NCBI GenBank assembly: GCA_004376055.2
Contig: CP049016.1
Location: 2,852,001 to 2,916,000 of the forward strand
Origin: Nitrospirales bacterium LBB_01
GTDB lineage: Bacteria > Nitrospirota > Thermodesulfovibrionia > Thermodesulfovibrionales > Magnetobacteriaceae
DNA: 64,000 bases
Reading direction: 5' to 3'
The notes under the pieces are model-generated. The model did no database searches. It was not told the DNA's origin and worked only from the letters and a program-made list of their open reading frames with translations. Shown here piece after piece: positions 1 to 6,882 of this stretch. The position numbers and the translations under genes are program-made. How positions within the stretch are numbered: position 1 is the first letter of the stretch; every line of letters begins with the position of its first letter.

Positions 1-410
1 CCCATGATGTTGTCAAGATCAGGTTTGTTAGAAAGATGCTCTTCAAATCCAGCCTCTTCAATTACCCTTCGAATGATAACAAGCAGTTCCTCTACGTCAA
101 ACGGCTTTGAGATAAATTCATCTGCCCCCTTTTTTATTGCCTCTATGGCACTATCTATAGTTGCAAATGCAGTTATTACGATTATTTTTACTTTCGGATT
201 TTGTTTCTTAAATTCTAAGATGGCATCTAAACCCTTAATTCCAGGCATGATTAAGTCCATCAGTACTATGTCAAAGTTTTCTATATAACCTGCATCCAAA
301 GCTTCTGAGGCTGAACTTGAAGTTTTTGCTTTAAAACCGGCAACCTCCAACGCTTCCTGAAGATTTTCCCGTAAATCAGCGTCGTCATCAACTACCAGTA
401 TCCTATTCAT
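1..410 (-). CDS. response regulator receiver protein, partial (3' end outside window)
   Basis: N-terminal part of a response regulator whose C-terminal end lies beyond the window. The 136 visible codons form one complete CheY-like receiver: acidic residues at 8-10 (VVDDD), phosphoacceptor Asp52 (VLMDLIMPG), Thr80 (IVITAF) and Lys102 (SKPFD). The start ATG (408-410) lies inside the 3' end of the upstream kinase gene, an 8-base overlap. It is therefore translationally coupled to that kinase and is its natural phosphotransfer partner at the distal end of the kai operon. Whether an output domain follows cannot be seen; both a stand-alone receiver and an NtrC-like regulator are possible. Confidence 0.85.
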   Translation of the reverse strand, partial: MNRILVVDDDADLRENLQEALEVAGFKAKTSSSASEALDAGYIENFDIVLMDLIMPGIKGLDAILEFKKQNPKVKIIVITAFATIDSAIEAIKKGADEFISKPFDVEELLVIIRRVIEEAGFEEHLSNKPDLDNIM

Positions 411-1827
411 GTACCTCTGCCTGTGGAAACTTAATTGTTACAACGACTCCTGTATTTTTAGGAGAAGTAATTACTATGCTCCCATCGTGTTCTCTAACAA
501 TACTGTAGCAAATATAAAGTCCCATGCCTATTGACGTCCCACTTTCTTTAGTCGTATAAAACGGGTCAAAAATATTTTTCATGTGCTCATCTGAAATGCC
601 AATTCCGGTATCGGTTACCATTACTTCTACAAATCCATCTGATTGTTTGGTTGTTATATTAAGCTGTCCTCCATAGGTCATTGCCTCTGCTGCGTTGTTA
701 AAAATATTAATAAACACCTGCTCAAGCCTCATATAATCACATCTTATGCCAGGAACATCTGACAGTTTTTTAGTGATTTCTATTCCCTTTAGTTTTGAAG
801 AAACTAAAGTAAGTGAGCTTTCAATTATATCGTTAATGTCTGCGTAAATCATATTTGTGGGACTTTGCCTTGAAAAAGTTAGCAGTTCTTTTGTTATCGC
901 TGTAGCTCTTTCAATGTTTTTTTTGAGCAAGTCAAGTTTTTTTACTATATAGTCGTCAGTGTTTGAACTTTGGAGTCTGTTTTTCAGAGTGTGGGTAATC
1001 AGTAAGACATTACTTAAGGGATTGTTTATCTCGTGTGCTACGCCTGAGGCAAGGCGTCCGATAGAAACCATTTTTTCAGATTGGAATAGCAACTGTTCTG
1101 TCTTTTTTCTCTCTGTTACATCACGAAGTGAGGCAAGATAAACAGTCTCACCTTCCCAAGGGAATTCTACCATTCTCATCTCTGCTATTTTCATGGTTCC
1201 TGCCCTATTTACAATATCAATCTCTACAGTTTCACCGGCCACCATTGGAAATCCAAACAGTTCACCGATAAGATCCTCGCATGCTCGTTCAAACATCTCC
1301 TCAAGAGCCGGATTAACAAATAGAATGAACCCGCTCCTATCAACGATTACTATAGCGTCAGCATTTTTCTCAATTATTTTAAAAAACCTGTTCTCCGCCG
1401 CTTGTTCTATTTCAACAAGCAGCCTGTTACGCTCTATGGAGTATTTAATTGTACGCACCAAAACCTCGCCGTTAACTTTCCACTTAAAAATATAGTCCTG
1501 AGCACCTTCTTTGATAGCTCTAATGGCAAGGTTTTCATCGTCCAGCGCTGAGAGTATTATTATAGGTTTCTTTTTGGCATTTAGACGAAGTAGTTTAAAT
1601 GTATCTATCCCTTCGCTGTCAGACAAAAACAAATCAAGTAATATGACGTCAAAGCTATCTTCTTGTAAGGCATCAATAGCGGCTTTAAGGCTTTTTGCAA
1701 AACAAAGCTCAAACAAGGTAGTATCGGTCTCTGAGAGAATTTCTTTCAGGTAATAGATATCCTCTTCGTCATCCTCAACCAATAATACCCGTGTTATATG
1801 CTCTTGTGACATCACAGACTGGGGCAA
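403..1827 (-). CDS. receiver-PAS sensor histidine kinase of the kai operon
   Basis: Cytoplasmic hybrid kinase of 474 residues with no membrane segment. In order: receiver (about 13-130; acidic pair Asp19-Asp20, phosphoacceptor Asp65 in LLDLFLSD), PAS domain (about 145-240), HisKA with phosphoacceptor His265 (GVAHEINNP) and HATPase with N box, DTGIGI and GMGLYI motifs. Its ATG follows the kaiC stop codon directly and its 3' end overlaps the next receiver gene by 8 bases. Kinases beside kaiBC in other bacteria are candidate clock outputs, as SasA and CikA are in cyanobacteria, but there is no KaiB-like sensor domain of the SasA type here. The receiver closely resembles that of the KaiA-like gene at 3706-4554, including the GAQDY stretch and the following IERNR helix, which suggests a shared origin or partner. 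Its role as clock input or output is inference. Confidence 0.85.
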   Translation of the reverse strand: MPQSVMSQEHITRVLLVEDDEEDIYYLKEILSETDTTLFELCFAKSLKAAIDALQEDSFDVILLDLFLSDSEGIDTFKLLRLNAKKKPIIILSALDDENLAIRAIKEGAQDYIFKWKVNGEVLVRTIKYSIERNRLLVEIEQAAENRFFKIIEKNADAIVIVDRSGFILFVNPALEEMFERACEDLIGELFGFPMVAGETVEIDIVNRAGTMKIAEMRMVEFPWEGETVYLASLRDVTERKKTEQLLFQSEKMVSIGRLASGVAHEINNPLSNVLLITHTLKNRLQSSNTDDYIVKKLDLLKKNIERATAITKELLTFSRQSPTNMIYADINDIIESSLTLVSSKLKGIEITKKLSDVPGIRCDYMRLEQVFINIFNNAAEAMTYGGQLNITTKQSDGFVEVMVTDTGIGISDEHMKNIFDPFYTTKESGTSIGMGLYICYSIVREHDGSIVITSPKNTGVVVTIKFPQAEVHE

Positions 1828-3348
1828 TCAACTGTCTTTAAATAATTCGGCGGTTCTGTTAACCTCAGAGGATGAAATCTGCATCGGGTTACCTGTGAGT
1901 ATTCCCACCACATTTCTAAAGGGATTCCCAATGTGCATTCCTTTGCTGTCTATCTGAAACTCACGAATTTCTTTATCGTGGGTAGAGCCTCGCATTTTTA
2001 AAACAGTGACGCCGCGTCTGGTCTCTCCAAAGAGTTCAACATACCGCAGAAGGATAATTGAATCAGTGATAGTTGAAATGTGGGTTTCTGTAATAGATGT
2101 GCCGCCTAAAAGAGTAGGCGTTGTTGATGTGAAAAGTCCTGCCACCTCCTGATGTTTTATAAATGACGTTAAGCTTATTACAAACTCTCTGAAGCTGCGT
2201 AAACTGGATACCCTTTCAAGAGCTGACAAGCTGTCAACAGCGATACGGTTAGGCTTGTAGCTTTCAATGACTTTTTTCATTCTTATCAGATGGTCCTCAA
2301 GTGATGATGTCTCAGGGTATTCGCAAATCACCTTAAGACTTCCCTCTTTTTCCATCTGTTCGTAGTTAACTCCCCAACCTTTACCATTTCTAAAGAGTTG
2401 TTCTCTACTTTCTTCAAAGGCAAAAATCAGGCATCTCTCATTATTGTTAGCTCCACCTGCCATAAAATGAGTTACCATCAGGGTCTTACCGGTTCCTGTA
2501 GCACCTGAAACTAAAATTATAGAATCCCTGTAGAAACCACCTGCGCACATGTTGTCAAGCTCAGGGCATCCTGAAGTGATTCTTATGTCTGATGACTTTT
2601 GCTTAAGTTCTATTGCAGAAAGCGGAATGATAATCATGCCCTCGCCTGGAATTATCGTAAAAGGAAATTCCCCCTTTTGATGGTCTGTTCCACGAAACTT
2701 CAGTATCTCTATAGTGCGTCGTCTCTTTTCCGACTCCAAAGTGTTTCTAAGGATAACTACGTTATCTGCAACAAACTCCTCAACTCCAAAACGGGCAATT
2801 ATGCCTTGCTCCTCGGTACGCTCAGCAGTTATAATGCTTGTTACATTCATTTTTCTTAGGGCGTATATAATGCGGAAAATCTCCCTGCGCACAGTAGCTC
2901 TGTCTGAAAACTGGCTAAAGAATGCACCCAGTGAATCCAAAGAAACCCGAGAGGCGCCAATTTTCTTAATTGCATACTCTATACGGGCTAAAAGCCCTCC
3001 CATATCATATACACCGGCCTCAACCATTTCGGTTTCAGGCTGTGGGGAGGCATCTACAAATGCCCACTTCCCCTCGGCCTCGTACTGCGTTATATCCCAG
3101 CCGAAGCTCTTCATATTTCTTCTTATTTCCTCAGGTGATTCCTCAAATGTAACGAAAACTCCTTTTTCTCCATTAATCTTTATCCCTTCTACCAAAAACT
3201 GCGTGACAAACACGGTTTTAGCGCTCCCTGCCGTACCTGAAAGAAGTGTTGAGCGGTTCCTTGGAAATCCGCCTTTTGCTATCCAATCAAAACCTGGTAT
3301 ATGTGATTCAATTTTTATTATCTCAGCACCTGCTGTTGTCATAGCCAT
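1828..3348 (-). CDS. kaiC: circadian clock ATPase/kinase KaiC
   Basis: Double-domain RecA-like KaiC of 506 residues (cyanobacterial KaiC is about 519). CI domain: Walker A GTAGSAKT at 38-45 and catalytic Glu pair at 69-70 (TFEES). CII domain: Walker A GATGTGKT at 282-289 and Glu pair at 312-313 (AFEES). The autophosphorylation loop HISTITD is present, with Ser425 and Thr426 at the places of Synechococcus Ser431 and Thr432. The KMRGS segment that follows is also conserved. I chose the ATG at 3346-3348 because GAGGGAG precedes it and it starts 13 bases after the kaiB stop; an in-frame start at 3399 would overlap kaiB. In cyanobacteria KaiC hexamers autophosphorylate with KaiA and dephosphorylate with KaiB. 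All residues needed for ATPase and phospho-cycle appear intact; rhythmicity cannot be read from sequence. Confidence 0.95.
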   Translation of the reverse strand: MAMTTAGAEIIKIESHIPGFDWIAKGGFPRNRSTLLSGTAGSAKTVFVTQFLVEGIKINGEKGVFVTFEESPEEIRRNMKSFGWDITQYEAEGKWAFVDASPQPETEMVEAGVYDMGGLLARIEYAIKKIGASRVSLDSLGAFFSQFSDRATVRREIFRIIYALRKMNVTSIITAERTEEQGIIARFGVEEFVADNVVILRNTLESEKRRRTIEILKFRGTDHQKGEFPFTIIPGEGMIIIPLSAIELKQKSSDIRITSGCPELDNMCAGGFYRDSIILVSGATGTGKTLMVTHFMAGGANNNERCLIFAFEESREQLFRNGKGWGVNYEQMEKEGSLKVICEYPETSSLEDHLIRMKKVIESYKPNRIAVDSLSALERVSSLRSFREFVISLTSFIKHQEVAGLFTSTTPTLLGGTSITETHISTITDSIILLRYVELFGETRRGVTVLKMRGSTHDKEIREFQIDSKGMHIGNPFRNVVGILTGNPMQISSSEVNRTAELFKDS

Positions 3349-3361
3349 TGTGTAATCTCCC

Positions 3362-3655
3362 TCATTTTTTCCCATTTTTTTCGTATGGCTGTAAATCAAG
3401 CCCTAAGAGCACTTTTTCTGTATCTGAAAGGTCTCCTATGATACGCCTCAGAGGCGGAGGCAGCGCTTTTATTAAAGTAGGAGTAGCAAGAATTTTCTCA
3501 TCCTCTGCCAATTGAGGTCTTTCCAGAACATCTATTATAATCATCTCATACTGGTTCTGAAGCTCCTCTTCACATAAACTCTTTAAGTTAGCAATCGCTC
3601 GTTCCGATTTAGGCGTCTTACCGGTTATGTAGAGCTTCAACACAAAATTACCCAT
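3362..3655 (-). CDS. kaiB: circadian clock protein KaiB
   Basis: A 97-residue thioredoxin-like KaiB, close to the cyanobacterial length of about 102. Diagnostic stretches are [10 protein letters not shown] at the N-terminus, the [20 protein letters not shown] core and [14 protein letters not shown] followed by KVLLGLDL. KaiB switches fold to bind the KaiC CI ring and, in cyanobacteria, sequesters KaiA during the dephosphorylation phase. It lies 13 bases upstream of kaiC and 50 bases downstream of the KaiA-like receiver gene, in one minus-strand operon. The match to canonical KaiB is strong along the whole length, so the family call is secure. Confidence 0.96.
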   Translation of the reverse strand: MGNFVLKLYITGKTPKSERAIANLKSLCEEELQNQYEMIIIDVLERPQLAEDEKILATPTLIKALPPPLRRIIGDLSDTEKVLLGLDLQPYEKNGKK

Positions 3656-3705
3656 AAAACTGTCCTCCGTTTATATTTTTCAACATTACTTATTAATATT
3701 GTTTT

Positions 3706-4554
3706 CTATGTGTCAATGTTTTTTCTGAAAGAAATAAAATAATTACGGTAATAAGAGACTAAATCTCCCATCAGCTCTAAAAGAATAAAACGGCACTCCT
3801 CCATATACAACTGAGCCTTTGCCGTGTTCATTCCCTCCAACTTCTGCTTTAACGCCTCGGAATGAATCTCAACCACATCTCTTGGCCCTGATTTTAGAAA
3901 ACCAAGCTGCTCAGCCAGCATAAGCAGCGGCTCCTGAATGCTGTTTTCTGTCTTATATATTCTATGCTGCACTGCATTATCAGTAATTTCAGAGTATGTT
4001 TTAACAAAAGAGTTAAAAATCTGCTTGTTTCCTTCTCGCAAAGATGACTTGCCAAGCATTTGAGATGTAATAGAAGCTTGCGGGTCGCCAGAGAGACGCC
4101 CCAAAGAAAGCATTTCCTGACGAAGACTGTTTTCATAACGCTCTAAGGCTAACTCCAACTTCAGTCTGTTTCTTTCTATCGCATACAACAAAGACCGTAA
4201 AAGCAGATTGCCGTTAAAGGTACCCTTTAACAGATAATCCTGCGCGCCTTTGGACACTGCTTGAATTGCAAGATTGTCGTTATCCATACCGGAAAGTACA
4301 ACTATCGGGATTTCAGGTATCAAATAATAAATGGCATTAAACGTATCCATTCCCATGCTGTCAGGCAGTATGAGGTCTAAGATTACAATATCAATATTGC
4401 CCTGAGGCAGCCGTGCCAGAGCCGAGGACAAAGAGTTCGCCTTATCAATTGTGAGCTTTATGTTTCCCTCACCACTGATAAGTTCTTCTATAAGGGTGAT
4501 TTCACCTGGATCATCTTCAACAATAAGAAGTTTTATCTCTTTTTGGTCATTCAT
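3706..4554 (-). CDS. receiver protein with KaiA/RsbU-type C-terminal helical domain (KaiA-like candidate)
   Basis: A 282-residue protein directly upstream of kaiB; cyanobacterial KaiA has 284. Residues 5-125 are an intact receiver: acidic pair Asp14-Asp15, phosphoacceptor Asp60 (VILDLILPD), Ser89 region (VVLSGM) and Lys110. After a linker, residues about 180-272 are all helical and follow the pattern of the KaiA/RsbU domain: TYSEI at 186-190, a central VVEIH at 227-231 and a terminal YYRN at 268-271. From memory, Synechococcus KaiA has a similar TSYREI, VVEIH and YRR in the same order and spacing. The KaiA pseudo-receiver lacks the Asp, whereas this one keeps it, recalling the receiver-KaiA chimera KaiA3 of Synechocystis. 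The receiver call is certain. The KaiA/RsbU call rests on motif order and helix pattern, and an RsbU-like partner-binding role unrelated to KaiC is the main alternative. Confidence 0.7.
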   Translation of the reverse strand: MNDQKEIKLLIVEDDPGEITLIEELISGEGNIKLTIDKANSLSSALARLPQGNIDIVILDLILPDSMGMDTFNAIYYLIPEIPIVVLSGMDNDNLAIQAVSKGAQDYLLKGTFNGNLLLRSLLYAIERNRLKLELALERYENSLRQEMLSLGRLSGDPQASITSQMLGKSSLREGNKQIFNSFVKTYSEITDNAVQHRIYKTENSIQEPLLMLAEQLGFLKSGPRDVVEIHSEALKQKLEGMNTAKAQLYMEECRFILLELMGDLVSYYRNYFISFRKNIDT

Positions 4555-4597
4555 TCAGTTACTCTGCTCCTGATTTATAAATATTTACCATCTTAAT

Positions 4598-5032
4598 CTA
4601 CTTAGGAGGAAGTTTCACAATTGTAAACCAGAACTCCTCTATAGTGTTTACAACTTTTATAAACTCCTCAAATCCTACCGGTTTAGTAACGTAAGAATTA
4701 GCACCAAGATTGTATGACTTTACAATATCCTGCTCAGCATCGCTTGTTGTAATCACTATGACAGGTATATGTTTAAGATTATCGTCAGTTTTGATTTCTC
4801 TGAGGACGTCTCTGCCGTCTTTTTTGGGCAGATTAAGATCTAAAAGGATTAAGTCAGGAGTTGGATTCTTAGCATATTTACCAACCTTTCTTAGGTATAA
4901 CATGGCCTCTTCGCCATCGCCCACAATGCCGAGATTTACAAGCACTTTTGATCCCTGCAATCCCTCAACCATAAGGTCAATATCGCCCGGGTCATCCTCT
5001 ACCAACAGTACTTCAATCTGCTTTGTATTCAT
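4598..5032 (-). CDS. Rcp1-like single-domain response regulator
   Basis: Stand-alone CheY-like receiver of 144 residues with no output domain. Acidic pair Asp13-Asp14, phosphoacceptor Asp65 (LILLDLNLPKKDG), Thr95-Thr96 (VITTSD) and Lys117 (VTKPVGF) are all present. The LNLPKKDGR stretch and the C-terminal FWFTIVKLP are typical of the Rcp1/phytochrome-partner subfamily. It is the first gene of the kai operon, 43 bases before the KaiA-like gene. It is divergent from two kinases of the bacteriophytochrome type at 5183 and 6883, the usual partners of Rcp1-like receivers. It may pass their phosphoryl groups to or from the kai operon; that wiring is inference. Confidence 0.88.
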   Translation of the reverse strand: MNTKQIEVLLVEDDPGDIDLMVEGLQGSKVLVNLGIVGDGEEAMLYLRKVGKYAKNPTPDLILLDLNLPKKDGRDVLREIKTDDNLKHIPVIVITTSDAEQDIVKSYNLGANSYVTKPVGFEEFIKVVNTIEEFWFTIVKLPPK

Positions 5033-5054
5033 TTATTCCTATATCTCCGCAAGT

Positions 5055-5083
5055 AGATTAACACATAAAGGCAGATATGTCAA
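5055..5083 (-). promoter_or_regulatory. putative sigma-70 promoter of the kai operon
   Basis: On the minus strand a perfect -35 TTGACA (5078-5083) is followed after 17 bases by TAATCT (5055-5060), a poor -10 match. It ends 22 bases upstream of the Rcp1-like start. The -35 is convincing, the -10 is not, so an activator or a slightly shifted -10 may be involved. Confidence 0.35.
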
Positions 5084-5100
5084 TAATAAAACTTACAATG

Positions 5101-5130
5101 TTGACATATAGTAAGAAATGGTAATATCAT
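5101..5130 (+). promoter_or_regulatory. putative sigma-70 promoter of the divergent kinase genes
   Basis: Plus-strand TTGACA (5101-5106), an 18-base spacer and TATCAT (5125-5130, five of six consensus). It lies about 50 bases before the ATG at 5183 and back to back with the putative kai promoter, so both transcription units share a roughly 100-base control region. Confidence 0.5.
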
Positions 5131-5182
5131 TAAAGCATAAATAAGTCTATTGCGAGGGTTGTTTCTATTAAAGGTACGTTCT

Positions 5183-6868
5183 ATGCGAGGAAATAATTAT
5201 AATAACGGAGGGTCTAAACAAAAGATTCTCATAGTTGATGATCATCCTGCGAACCTTGTTGTTTTAGAAACACTGCTTGAGGATCTTGATATTGAAATTA
5301 TAAAGGCTACCTCAGGCCGTGATGCGCTTTCTATGCTTTTGCAGCATGATATAGCCGTGGTCCTTTTAGATGTAATGATGCCTGAGATGGATGGTTATGA
5401 AGTAGCGGCACTTATGAAGGGCAATAAACAAACTCGGAATATCCCTATTATTTTCATAACGGCGGCAAATGAGGACAAAAAGCATACCTTTAGAGGATAC
5501 AGAGCAGGAGCAGTGGATTTTTTATATAAGCCTGTAGAGCCTGAAATTTTGATAAGCAAAGTCAGTGTTTTTATAGAGCTTAACAGACAAAAACAAGAGC
5601 TTAAACAAATGGCTGATATGCTTAGCCAGTCGGAGGAAAAATATAAGAGGATAATTGAAACCACTGACGATGCCGTTTTCATAGCTGACGCCTCAAACGG
5701 AATAATCATTGAGGCTAATAATATGGCAGAGAAAATGCTTGGGTTACCTCGGGAAAGGATTATCGGTATGCACCAAAGAGAGCTTCATCCTCAAAGAGAG
5801 GCACAGAAGTATGAGGAAATTTTCAGAGAGAGTATTTTAAAAGGCAAGGCCTCTTTGGAATACCTGCTGGTTGTAAACAAAGACGGTGTGGAGATTCCAG
5901 TAGATATAAGGGCAAATGTAATACAGCTTGGAGAGAGAGTGATAATAGCTGGTTTTTTCAGGGATGTAACACTGCGAAAAATAGCAGAGGATGAATTGAA
6001 ATCTTACCGTGACCATCTTATAGAGATGGTACAGGTGCGGACATCCGAGCTAAAAGCGCTTAACTTTCGACTTGAGGCTGAGGTAGAGTTTCGCAAAACA
6101 ATGGAGGGGGTTTTAAAACAACAGACTATTGAGCTTACCCGTTCTAATGGAGAGTTGGAGAATTTTGCATACATCGCATCGCATGATCTTCAGGAGCCGC
6201 TTAGAAAAGTTAAAAGTTTTGCAGAGCTTTTACAAAATCGCTATCAGGGCGCATTGGACGAAAAAGCAGACAAGTTTATATATTACATAGTTGACGGCAC
6301 ACACAGGATGCAAAGATTAATAAACGACCTCTTAGTTTATTCTCGTGTTGGAATAAATCAGAAGAAAATAACTGAACCGGTCGATTTATCAGAAGCTCTT
6401 AAGTCAGCGTTATTAAATCTCCAGAGACTTATAGAGGAAACACAAAGCCGTATAACCTATGACTCGTTACCCGTTGTCCTGGCAGATGAGAGCCAGATGA
6501 TACAGCTTTTTCAAAATCTCATAGGAAATGCAATCAAGTTCAGAGGGCAAGAGCAGCCAAGTATACATGTATCGGCAAAGAAGACTACGTGTGAGCCGAT
6601 ACGAGGCTTTACCACAGGCGAGCGAAAAGTGTGGCAGTTTACGGTTACAGATAACGGAATCGGGATTAAGCCTGAGAACTACGAAAGAATATTTCTGATG
6701 TTTCACAGACTACATGGCCGTGGAGAGTATGAGGGAACAGGGATAGGGCTTGCAATATGCAAAAAGGTAGTGGAAAGACACGGCGGACGTATATGGGTAG
6801 AGTCAGGACAAAACGAAGGAACGTCTTTTTGTTTTACGCTTTATGACACAGATTCTATATATTCTTAA
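5183..6868 (+). CDS. receiver-PAS histidine kinase, bacteriophytochrome-kinase type
   Basis: Cytoplasmic kinase of 561 residues. Receiver at about 12-135 (acidic pair Asp19-Asp20, phosphoacceptor Asp63 in LLDVMMPEMD), PAS at about 150-265, coiled coil, HisKA with His334 in ASHDLQEPLRK, and HATPase with DNGIGI and GTGIGLAIC. The SHDLQEPLR box and the RLHGRGEYEG segment near the ATP lid mark the Cph1/bacteriophytochrome kinase class, though no chromophore domain is present. I chose ATG 5183 because AAAGGT lies about 9 bases upstream; an in-frame TTG at 5150 is the alternative. It is 14 bases upstream of a membrane kinase with a very similar catalytic half, so the two probably arose by duplication and share partners. 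Confidence 0.88.
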   Translation: MRGNNYNNGGSKQKILIVDDHPANLVVLETLLEDLDIEIIKATSGRDALSMLLQHDIAVVLLDVMMPEMDGYEVAALMKGNKQTRNIPIIFITAANEDKKHTFRGYRAGAVDFLYKPVEPEILISKVSVFIELNRQKQELKQMADMLSQSEEKYKRIIETTDDAVFIADASNGIIIEANNMAEKMLGLPRERIIGMHQRELHPQREAQKYEEIFRESILKGKASLEYLLVVNKDGVEIPVDIRANVIQLGERVIIAGFFRDVTLRKIAEDELKSYRDHLIEMVQVRTSELKALNFRLEAEVEFRKTMEGVLKQQTIELTRSNGELENFAYIASHDLQEPLRKVKSFAELLQNRYQGALDEKADKFIYYIVDGTHRMQRLINDLLVYSRVGINQKKITEPVDLSEALKSALLNLQRLIEETQSRITYDSLPVVLADESQMIQLFQNLIGNAIKFRGQEQPSIHVSAKKTTCEPIRGFTTGERKVWQFTVTDNGIGIKPENYERIFLMFHRLHGRGEYEGTGIGLAICKKVVERHGGRIWVESGQNEGTSFCFTLYDTDSIYS

Positions 6869-6882
6869 GGCGAGGGGTCTTA

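Noticed and set aside
2714-3355. 213-codon plus-strand frame opposite kaiC
   Set aside because: Shadow of a strongly conserved gene on the other strand; no family match by eye.
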